Shown here one piece after another: positions 7,951 to 14,986 of a stretch of DNA of 64,000 bases (the stretch's first letter is position 1; each line of letters begins with the position of its first letter). This stretch comes from Escherichia coli (GTDB taxonomy: Bacteria > Pseudomonadota > Gammaproteobacteria > Enterobacterales > Enterobacteriaceae): the NCBI RefSeq assembly GCF_036503815.1, contig NZ_AP027764.1, positions 2,542,001 through 2,606,000 of the forward strand, in the 5' to 3' direction. The translations under genes and the position numbers were made by a program. The notes beneath the pieces are model-generated. The model ran no database searches and was not told where the DNA came from. It worked only from the letters and a program-made list of their open reading frames with translations.

Positions 7951-9510
7951 TCAGGGCGTATAGCCCGATACCTCAGCAGACGGGTTTTCCCTGGAGCGAG
8001 GCCTCTGGGGTTCATAATTAATCGTACAGCCAAAGTACCAAGCGTTCGGCCGGCTGGGCGGCAGGCTGGGCTTGCTGGTCAGATTGTTCCAACACACATT
8101 AAGCATCTCCAGTCCGCTGGGCAGGCGGTCCGGCAGGCTGGTCAGCTGGTTATTACTCACATCAAGCACCTTCAGCCTGACGGGCAGCACCGGCAGATGG
8201 ATCAGCTGGTTATTACTCACATTAAGCGTCCTCATATAGCCGGGCAGCTCCGGCAGGCTGCTCATGAGGTTAAAACGCACATCAAGCGTCACCAGCCCGG
8301 CGGGCAGCGCCGGCAGGCCGGACAGCTGATTATTACTCACATCAAGCATCACCAACCCGGTGGGCAGCACCGGCAGGCTGCACAGCCGGTTTCTACTCAC
8401 ATCAAGCTTCTCCAGACTGGCGGGCAGCACCGGCAGGCTGCAAAGATGGTTTTTACACAAATAAAGATGCTTCAGCCCGGCGGGCAGGACCGGCAGGCTG
8501 TCCAGCCCGTTTCTTCTCACATCAAGCTCCTCCAGCCCGGTGGGCAGCTCCAGCCCGGTGGACATGAAGAGATTGTTTCCACCCACATTAAGGTGCTTCA
8601 GCCCGGCGGGCAGGACAGGCAGGCTGCACAGCCGGTTTCTACTCACATCAAGCTTCTTCAGCCCGGCGGGCAGGACCGGCAGGCTGTCCAGCAAGTTTCT
8701 TCTCACATAAAGCTCCTCCAGCCCGGTGGGCAGGACCGGCAGGCTGCACAGCTGGTTTCCACTCACATCAAGCTTCTCCAGCCCGGCGGGCAGCTCCGGC
8801 AGGCTGGTCAGCATCAGATTTGCCAGTTCTAGTTCCAGTGCCGAAGCACTATTGCATGCTCTATTGTATATATATGCCTTCACCCTACTAAGAGCTTCTG
8901 CCCTGTATTCCCCGGGAGCATTCACCTTGGCCCAGGCACGCCATGCCGTTATCTGGGCCACCCAGTCCGGGACTTTATCGATATACTTCCGGAGCAGTTT
9001 ACAGTGTGGTTTATCGCCAGTCAGAGTTACAGACAACGCTACTTTTGGCATACCTGGTATGTACATTGTCATGATGGGCTCATCGACGACGGACAGGTTC
9101 AGTAAGAGCCCTATCGGCGGGTCTTCCTTTTTGGCCGGGATGGTGTAAATATTGGGATTGTCTGTGGACTCGAAGCTCAGGAACATATTTGTCAGCTGAT
9201 CACTTTTGGTCAAACATTGATCGTGAAGGAGGGAACGACAAACCATGTGGATGAAAGTTTCTTCGGATGCGTTGTGTAATATGGTTGTATAATCTGATGA
9301 GGATAAATCATCCCAGTTTTCTATCTTGCTGGTCTTGCTGGTCTTGCTGGCTGCGATATCGTTTAATGAATTGTTTAATAAATCGGTTAATACATAGCCG
9401 ATATGAAGACGGTTTGCTGTCTGGCTGGATTCATCGGGTGCCCAATATTCATTTTCATTGGGTTTAACATATACACCGGATGCACCGGATAAAGAAGTAG
9501 GCTGGAGCAT
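7951..9510 (-). CDS. IpaH/SspH-like leucine-rich-repeat protein lacking the E3 ligase domain
   Basis: 519 residues, start supported by GAGG five bases before ATG. Residues 1-~175 are an unrecognised N-terminal region. Residues ~180-215 contain W-x-x-W-x-x-x-x-x-P-G-E-x-R-x-E-A (AWRAWAKVNAPGEYRAEAL), closely patterned on the helical segment that precedes the repeats in Shigella IpaH and Salmonella SspH/SlrP effectors. From ~215 to ~495 come 12-13 repeats of the 20-residue LPX type, L-x-S-L-P-x-L-P-x-G-L-x-x-L-x-V-S-x-N-x. The protein stops about 30 residues after the last repeat, so the NEL ubiquitin-ligase domain with its catalytic Cys is absent. It is therefore either a truncated IpaH-like protein or a YopM-like repeat-only effector. 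No signal peptide is seen. Secretion is inferred, not shown. Confidence 0.78.
   Translation of the reverse strand: MLQPTSLSGASGVYVKPNENEYWAPDESSQTANRLHIGYVLTDLLNNSLNDIAASKTSKTSKIENWDDLSSSDYTTILHNASEETFIHMVCRSLLHDQCLTKSDQLTNMFLSFESTDNPNIYTIPAKKEDPPIGLLLNLSVVDEPIMTMYIPGMPKVALSVTLTGDKPHCKLLRKYIDKVPDWVAQITAWRAWAKVNAPGEYRAEALSRVKAYIYNRACNSASALELELANLMLTSLPELPAGLEKLDVSGNQLCSLPVLPTGLEELYVRRNLLDSLPVLPAGLKKLDVSRNRLCSLPVLPAGLKHLNVGGNNLFMSTGLELPTGLEELDVRRNGLDSLPVLPAGLKHLYLCKNHLCSLPVLPASLEKLDVSRNRLCSLPVLPTGLVMLDVSNNQLSGLPALPAGLVTLDVRFNLMSSLPELPGYMRTLNVSNNQLIHLPVLPVRLKVLDVSNNQLTSLPDRLPSGLEMLNVCWNNLTSKPSLPPSRPNAWYFGCTINYEPQRPRSRENPSAEVSGYTP
8090..8820. repeat. 60-bp tandem repeats encoding leucine-rich repeats
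   Basis: The DNA has a clear 60-base period. The same block (AGCCCGGCGGGCAG...CCGGCAGGCTG...ACTCACATCAAGC) recurs about twelve times with few changes, and one unit near 8545-8600 is longer. Near-identity of units suggests recent duplication and possible repeat-number variation between strains. The opposite strand is also open for 211 codons because of the repeat; I do not regard that as a gene. Confidence 0.85.
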
Positions 9511-9689
9511 GATACCTCACAAAAATGTGTTGATGAAAAGCCGGATTCTGTCCATATTCCCGTGAACCGGCTATCAAAATTCGCGCATTTTGCCAGGTAT
9601 TCATGTGGTTAAAATTTATCTGGTGCGTTTCCGGTGGTTTTGCAGTTCACCAGCTACAATCGCTAGCAACGGCACATTTATACTCAACA

Positions 9690-9718
9690 TAAGTTAAATC
9701 ATATTGACTGTTAACTTA
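9690..9718. promoter_or_regulatory. Inverted repeat, possible operator
   Basis: TAAGTTAA and TTAACTTA are separated by 13 bases (centres 21 bp apart, two helical turns). The repeat lies directly after the truncated XRE regulator and ~180 bp upstream of the leucine-rich-repeat gene, in a spot suited to an operator. No further support. Confidence 0.35.
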
Positions 9719-9720
9719 CT

Positions 9721-9900
9721 TCATGAACCAAGATGCATCGTCAATGGCGGCTTAACATGGCGTCCTGTCTCATAATGATTCATACGACTGCTAACCGATG
9801 CAGGGTCAAAGCCAACAAGGAGACCCAGAGAGCGCTGTGATAATCCCGCCCTGCATCTCGCTTCCTTAAGTCGCTCTGGTATCGGATTTTTTTCAGACAC
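9721..9900 (-). pseudogene. Truncated XRE-family transcriptional regulator
   Basis: A 59-codon frame with GTG start (SEKNPIPERLKEAR...) ends at a TGA. It contains the full helix-turn-helix signature RLKEARCRAGLSQRSLGLLV followed by SSRMNHYETGRHV, the form used by short Cro/C1-type regulators of mobile elements. The usual C-terminal half is missing, and a second frame on the same strand is open across it, so it is probably a decayed regulator. It reads toward the leucine-rich-repeat effector-like gene. The rest of 9511-10202 shows no other gene. Confidence 0.5.
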
Positions 9901-10211
9901 TGATTCATCTTCATTTGCCTCGAATGCTTAGAACGAAGAATGGAATGAATCGTATCATCATGTGACCCCGTAAATTTCTCGTTCAAGTCAGTTGCAACTC
10001 GAATTCGAATATCGTGAGGCAGGTGCCCCAGGTGGGGTAACTTCTGAATGACAAAAGCATAAAAGAAATCATTTAAAATGAGCGATATTTGATAGTTTTT
10101 CTCCGGTTTTAAAATAGTATCAGGTGAATCTTTATCCCGGCATTATCCGGGATAATATTCAGATTTCTGTTAATGTCAGTAATGGGTTCGATAAATTAAA
10201 AGGTGATTATT

Positions 10212-12167
10212 ATGATGTCCGTTAATGGTGATGTCCACACTATAATACTCAGATCTTCTACTACAAATACTACAAAAGACCTGTACTATGATGGAAACAA
10301 GATGCCACTGGCGGGTGTCAAAGCCATACTTGATACAAGTACCGGAGGATTTTCCAGTTGGGTCAAAAAGTTATTATATGCTATTGCTCATTTGTTAGGA
10401 AGCGAAAAAATTCCGAACAATGAGAATATGCGGGAAGGCATGGAATATCTTAAATTGATTTTTAAAAGCGCCATTCAGGAAGAGAAGTACAGATATGTCA
10501 TCCGGGATGAGAGTGGCGAGGTTTATGTAGAAATAAACTTTGCCCCGGAAGCGAAACTGTTGTCCATCAGTTGTGCCGGGGGGAACGAATCAATATGTTG
10601 TACAGAAAAAGAGTTTACAAACGTTAAACAAAACCTCATAGAAAAATATTGTCCGAGAAATTACCAAACGTCCTATGATCTGGTTGCGAATAAGCTTTAC
10701 AGGTATGACATTTTAGAAGAGCTGATGGCTTGCGACAACAGGGGTGAGAGCATTTTGTTCAGGGCTATGCGGGACGGGGATACAGATTTGATTGAAAGCC
10801 TTCACCTGTCCGAACTTACCAGTAAAGGCGAACTCACCTCCAGTAAGATGCTAAAATTACTGGAGGTGTCAAGCGAAGGGGGTACCCCGGGTTTGTATAT
10901 GGCCATGAAGAACGGACGCTATGGCATGCTGTATACAATACTGGGCTTGCTCGCCAAACTGCCCGATAATTATAACATTAACAAAAATGATGTACTGAGG
11001 TTACTGAAAGCAAAAAACTCTGATCCGAGATCTAATTCGATTGAAGGGTTGGAAATTGCCATGACGGAAGGACATGATAAAATACTGATAACGATGTTGG
11101 AAATGCTTCCCGACGTGGTCGAGAGGTTTGGAATTACCAACGATGAGATGCGGGATTTAATCAATCCACGTAGGGGTGATGATCGCGCTTTGAGCAAAGC
11201 CATGCTTAATGGGAAAGAAAACATAGTAACCGCTATGCAACTGTTACTCCCCGACCATGCCGAGAAATTACAACTCAGCAAAGAGGATGTCTTTAATATA
11301 CTGTCTTCATTCAACGATAAAACTTCCCAAACCCCCTCGGGTTTATTTAAGGTCATGTCACATGGGAAGGTAAATATGCTGAAGTTCATGCTGGATAATC
11401 TCTGCGCGCTACCGGAGGAGGTATTTACCAAAGAGGATATTCTGGGTTTCCTGGCTGTAAAAAATGCGAATGGCATGACGGGGATGGCGCATGCTATGTC
11501 TTATGGTCATGTGGAAATAGTGAAGGCCATGCTGGACCGTCTTTGCTCGATGAAGGGGGAGTTTAATATTACCAAAGACTATGTCCTCAATAATATACTG
11601 GCTTCAAAAAACGGCAACGGCTGGACAGGGATATCTTTAGCCATAGCGCACGGACATGTGGAAATACTGAAGACCATACTGGACGCGCTCCCCATGCTGA
11701 ATGATAAGTTTGACATTACCGGCGCGGATATACAAAAGTTTCTGTTTGCAAAAATCGACGAAGACATCTCGGGTTGGACCAAAGGTATGGACAGAGGGAA
11801 TAAGGACAAACTGATAAGCATGTACAAAATGCTGTTCGATAACATACTGATGGATAATAAGTCAGATATTCCTGTTGATTTGCTGAGGGAATTAAATATT
11901 GTCAGCCATATTGTATTGACAGAAACTGGAAAACCAAAAACAGACGAAATAGCAAGGCAGTCTGAAACCAGCCTCACCTACGGACAACTCCGGCAATGGA
12001 GTGATCTGAGTGTACGGCGGGCGGCCGGGAGTTTAGAGGAGTACTGTCAGAACCTAAACATTAATGTGGACACTGTCAAACCCTACCTGACCCCAGACGG
12101 GCTTACTCCCCTCGGCGTAGAGATGCGGGATGATGTAAAAGTGCCGGGGCTCACTGTTGTAGGGTAA
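10212..12167 (+). CDS. OspD/ShET2-like repeat protein, candidate type III effector
   Basis: 651 residues from the ATG at 10212, which has AAGG at good spacing; a GTG three codons upstream is possible. Residues ~45-130 (SSWVKKLL ... YRYVIRDESGEVYVEI) resemble in pattern the N-terminal translocation region of Salmonella effectors such as SspH2 and SifA (W-E-K motif, then F-C-I-L-D-E-D-S-Q-E). From ~185 to ~560 come six or seven ~65-residue units with L-L-x-x-K-N-x-x-G-x-x-G-[LMI]-x-x-A-M-x-x-G-H-x-[ED]-[IL], the same layout as the ankyrin-like repeats of Shigella OspD3/SenA. The last ~70 residues (TYGQLRQWSDLSVRRAAGSLEEY) form a separate unrecognised region. No signal peptide. A host-directed role is inference from repeat type and neighbourhood. 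Confidence 0.7.
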   Translation: MMSVNGDVHTIILRSSTTNTTKDLYYDGNKMPLAGVKAILDTSTGGFSSWVKKLLYAIAHLLGSEKIPNNENMREGMEYLKLIFKSAIQEEKYRYVIRDESGEVYVEINFAPEAKLLSISCAGGNESICCTEKEFTNVKQNLIEKYCPRNYQTSYDLVANKLYRYDILEELMACDNRGESILFRAMRDGDTDLIESLHLSELTSKGELTSSKMLKLLEVSSEGGTPGLYMAMKNGRYGMLYTILGLLAKLPDNYNINKNDVLRLLKAKNSDPRSNSIEGLEIAMTEGHDKILITMLEMLPDVVERFGITNDEMRDLINPRRGDDRALSKAMLNGKENIVTAMQLLLPDHAEKLQLSKEDVFNILSSFNDKTSQTPSGLFKVMSHGKVNMLKFMLDNLCALPEEVFTKEDILGFLAVKNANGMTGMAHAMSYGHVEIVKAMLDRLCSMKGEFNITKDYVLNNILASKNGNGWTGISLAIAHGHVEILKTILDALPMLNDKFDITGADIQKFLFAKIDEDISGWTKGMDRGNKDKLISMYKMLFDNILMDNKSDIPVDLLRELNIVSHIVLTETGKPKTDEIARQSETSLTYGQLRQWSDLSVRRAAGSLEEYCQNLNINVDTVKPYLTPDGLTPLGVEMRDDVKVPGLTVVG

Positions 12168-12198
12168 GGCCCTGCACATCCCGTGGCCCCCTGCATGG

Positions 12199-12420
12199 CT
12201 ATAGCATGGAAAGCGGAAGAAAAAGCGCAATGAGGTCGTAGGACGAACGGTTCGGGGAAGGCTGAAGAGTACGTTTCTGGTCCTGAAGACCGGATAAACC
12301 TTCATCGGTCCAACGTTTAAGCCACTTGTAGCTAGTGGCAGGAGAAATGCCGTAGTGACGGACCCTGTAAATAATTCTGTGTAACTGCCCACGATTAAAG
12401 GTGGCCGCTCAGGCGGTCAC
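12199..12420 (-). pseudogene. Transposase fragment, IS481-like N-terminal helix-turn-helix
   Basis: The minus strand encodes RVRHYGISPATSYKWLKRW then TDEGLSGLQDQ, the winged HTH typical of IS481/IS3-group transposases (R-x-x-G-I-S-x-x-T-x-Y-K-W-L-x-R-x-x-x-E-G-L-x-G-L), and stops after about 60 codons. The DDE catalytic part is absent. It marks past transposition at the right side of the effector-like island. Confidence 0.7.
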
Positions 12421-12445
12421 CGTATTCGATAATAAATTGTGTGAT

Positions 12446-12819
12446 TCATAGACATCGTTTCAATTTTCTCAGCTCAAGTTCAAGCTGGTTATTCTGTTCC
12501 TGTATATGCTCCTCATTGGGCTGATAGTTTGCGTGAACGGCATCAGAGTATGGCGTTTTCTTAGCAAGTTCAAAGTAGCGCGCCATCGGAGTTATCAGCC
12601 ACCCACAGCTGGTCAGGATGTTCTGCCACGAAATGACGATTCACACAGCCGCCTGCGGCAACGACTTTCCTGCTGACTGTAAACAGAACGACGGTCGGCG
12701 GTGAAATAACGGTCTTTGCCCTCACCTACGCCATGGCCCAGCGCCCGGCTCATGTCGTACATCACGTTAGTAGCCATCGCTTTCACGCGGGCATCCATTG
12801 CGGCGTCGTTCAAAACCAT
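12446..12819 (-). pseudogene. Composite wreckage of mobile-element genes
   Basis: Three short minus-strand frames follow each other. One reads MVLNDAAMDARVKAMATNV and overlaps an upstream frame ending SGYPVFAAGEVWF. A second contains NRHFVAEHPDQLWVADN, the pattern of the start of IS3-family OrfB catalytic domains (R-x-F-x-A-x-x-P-x-Q-L-W-V-x-D). A third (12446-12586) reads MARYFELAKKTPYSDAV with a Glu/Gln-rich helix to its stop. None is full length. I recognise only the OrfB-like piece, and that weakly. Confidence 0.4.
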
Positions 12820-12942
12820 ACCTCCCCAGCCGCAAATACCGGGTAACCTGATACTTCACAATAAGATTGGTGCGTGGATGATAGATTGCCAAATAATAAT
12901 CCATCAAGAAATAATGACAACAAAAAACATCAAGCATTCCTA

Positions 12943-13079
12943 ATGTTATTTGGCCATATAAAACATTAATAACTCTTGACCTTTCCTGACATTTTCCATA
13001 TTCGCAATCATATTCTGTTTAGACGTTGTTTATAAACATCATGCATAATGAAATCGTCATGTTATTTGGCGATATAAAA
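12943..13079. repeat. Direct repeat pair upstream of the pilus operon
   Basis: A 21-base element (ATGTTATTTGGC, one variable base, then ATATAAAA) occurs at 12943-12963 and again at 13059-13079, 116 bp apart, within the AT-rich leader before the pilin gene. These could be two binding sites for a regulator or the product of a small duplication. No invertible promoter with flanking inverted repeats, and no recombinase gene, is seen near the operon. The leader 12840-13307 holds no gene. Confidence 0.55.
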
Positions 13080-13307
13080 AAGTCTTTGAAAATACTCTCT
13101 ACAACAAGTGCAGTTATAAGCTTGTTGTGACTGAGCGTCCTTGTGATTTAAAGATATTATCGTTCTTCATCAGATGTAATAACTCAGGAAATTATATTTT
13201 CAGGGTGACAGGCTAATCAAGAATGATTCTTTTTTATAAGCAATAACCGAATGACTGAATTGTTATATTTCTTTATTCAGCTGCTTAAATATAAACTTTG
13301 GAGAATT

Positions 13308-13871
13308 ATGAAACTCAAACATGTCGGAATGATTGTCGTTTCTGTGTTGGCGATGTCTTCGGCTGCGGTTAACGCAGCCGAAGGTGATGAGTCAGTTGCG
13401 ACCACCGTAAATGGCGGTGTTATTCATTTTAAAGGTGAAGTGGTAAATGCAGCTTGTGCGATTGACTCAGAATCAATGAACCAAACGGTTGAGCTGGGTC
13501 AGGTCCGTTCTTCTCGCCTGGCTAAAGCGGGTGACCTCAGTAGCGCTGTAGGCTTCAATATCAAGCTGAATGATTGTGATACCAATGTTTCCAGTAATGC
13601 GGCTGTTGCATTCCTTGGGACTACTGTCACCAGTAATGACGATACGTTGGCGCTTCAGAGTTCAGCGGCAGGCTCTGCCCAGAATGTCGGTATCCAAATT
13701 TTGGACCGTACGGGGGAGGTATTAATACTGGATGGGGCAACTTTTAGCGCTAAAACTGACTTGATTGATGGCACGAATATACTGCCATTCCAGGCTCGTT
13801 ATATTGCCCTCGGGCAGTCAGTGGCCGGTACTGCAAATGCAGATGCGACCTTCAAAGTCCAATACCTATAA
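13308..13871 (+). CDS. fmlA: Major pilin, FimA-type (F9/Fml fimbria)
   Basis: 187 residues; start at 13308 because GGAG precedes it and a signal peptide follows at once (MKLKHVGMIVVSVLAMSSAAVNA, cleaved before AEGDE). The mature part has the FimA pattern: G-x-V-V-N-A-A-C-A-I then a paired Cys in LNDCDT forming the pilin disulphide, an N-terminal donor strand (VIHFKGEVV) and a C-terminal A-T-F-K-V-Q-Y-L with the penultimate Tyr recognised by the chaperone. It is the polymerising subunit of the rod. First gene of a complete operon; I recall K-12 having lost this gene and the chaperone. The gene symbol follows the F9 locus naming and is less certain than the function. Confidence 0.85.
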   Translation: MKLKHVGMIVVSVLAMSSAAVNAAEGDESVATTVNGGVIHFKGEVVNAACAIDSESMNQTVELGQVRSSRLAKAGDLSSAVGFNIKLNDCDTNVSSNAAVAFLGTTVTSNDDTLALQSSAAGSAQNVGIQILDRTGEVLILDGATFSAKTDLIDGTNILPFQARYIALGQSVAGTANADATFKVQYL

Positions 13872-13912
13872 TTGAGTATTCAGGTGGCTATACGTCATCT
13901 GAAATTAAAACA

Positions 13913-13941
13913 GGGTGTGTGTGGCATGGCTACTCACACCC
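13913..13941 (+). terminator. Hairpin between pilin and chaperone genes
   Basis: GGGTGTG pairs with CACACCC around a 15-base loop, ~40 bp after the pilin stop, followed by GAAAAAATT rather than a U-tract. Such intercistronic hairpins in fimbrial operons can stabilise the abundant pilin message or reduce downstream expression. The remaining gap to 14232 shows no gene. Confidence 0.45.
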
Positions 13942-14232
13942 GAAAAAATTCATCAATGTTTATCTCATTATTACTAAGGAATGACTTATATTTTGGAACG
14001 ATATGAAAAAATCATAGAGTATCTAAACGATTAATAAACAAGGCAGTTAAAATTACTGTGATTTTAAAAATCACTCTGAAGACAATTTTTTATTTCAATA
14101 GAGAACCAAGTTTTATTACCAGCGCATTAAGTCTGGAAACCCGGCCATCCGCCATAGCATTAGCAATATTTACCATTTTCTGATGTGACGGTTTCCCCCG
14201 CTTAGCCTATCAACACATGGAGAACACATCAG

Positions 14233-14943
14233 ATGCAGACGACTCGTACGCCCTACTCTGTTTCTTTTATGGCGACAGTATTACTTTCATTGGTCTTTCT
14301 TTGCCATAGTACCATTGCCAATGCAGCGGTAGCTCTAGGTGCAACTCGTGTAATCTTTCCAGCAAATCAGAAACAGGTTTTATTGCCTGTCACGAATAAT
14401 GATCCTGCCAGTGTCTATCTTATTCAGTCATGGATAGAAAATGCGGGTGACCAAAAAGATACCCAGTTTGTCATTACCCCACCGCTTTTTTCGATGCAAG
14501 GCAAAAAAGAGAATACGCTGCGGATTATCAACGCCACTAATCATCAGTTACCGAGCGACCGGGAAAGCCTGTTTTGGGTAAATGTCAAAGCTATTCCTGC
14601 TATGGAAAAAGATCAGAAAAATGCAAATACATTACAGCTCGCAATTATTAGCCGCATAAAAATGTTCTATCGCCCAACGAATTTGGCAATGGCACCTGAC
14701 CAAGCTCCGGAAATGCTTCGTTTCCGCCGCAGTGGTAGCAAACTGACACTTATTAATCCGACCCCCTACTTCATTACCGTAACGAATATGAAAGCAGGAA
14801 ATAGCGATCTCCCAAACACCATGGTGCCTCCAAAAGGTGAGATTTCTGTGGATTTCCCTCACGGTGCATCCGGGGATATCAGCTTTCAGACGATCAATGA
14901 TTACGGTGCATTAACACCGCGTATTAAGGCAACCATGCAGTAA
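14233..14943 (+). CDS. Periplasmic pilus chaperone, FimC/PapD family
   Basis: 236 residues with a signal peptide ending near IANA-AVALGATRV. Family features: A-L-G-A-T-R-V-I-F at the mature start (the conserved donor-strand Arg), L-P-V-T-N-N, W-I-E-N, F-V-I-T-P-P-L-F with alternating hydrophobics (the G1-type donor strand), L-R-I-I, E-S-L-F-W-V-N-V-K-A-I-P, and I-K-M-F-Y-R-P. The protein folds pilin subunits by donating a strand and delivers them to the usher. The start has GGAG eight bases upstream. It lies 361 bp after the pilin gene and 43 bp before the usher. Confidence 0.93.
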   Translation: MQTTRTPYSVSFMATVLLSLVFLCHSTIANAAVALGATRVIFPANQKQVLLPVTNNDPASVYLIQSWIENAGDQKDTQFVITPPLFSMQGKKENTLRIINATNHQLPSDRESLFWVNVKAIPAMEKDQKNANTLQLAIISRIKMFYRPTNLAMAPDQAPEMLRFRRSGSKLTLINPTPYFITVTNMKAGNSDLPNTMVPPKGEISVDFPHGASGDISFQTINDYGALTPRIKATMQ

Positions 14944-14986
14944 CAACTGACCTAATTAATAAGCATAAACTCAATCGGAACTAATA

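Noticed and set aside
8090..8820. Regular tandem repeats as a possible CRISPR array
   Set aside because: There is no alternation of constant repeat and unique spacer; the whole 60-bp unit is conserved and codes for leucine-rich repeats.
8197..8832. 211-codon plus-strand frame with HIKxxQPGGQxRQA repeats
   Set aside because: It is the shadow of the 60-bp repeats of the minus-strand leucine-rich-repeat gene; the opposite strand has recognisable domain structure and a ribosome binding site.
12840..13307. fim-type invertible promoter upstream of the pilin
   Set aside because: Only direct repeats were found; no flanking inverted repeats and no FimB/FimE-like recombinase in the window.
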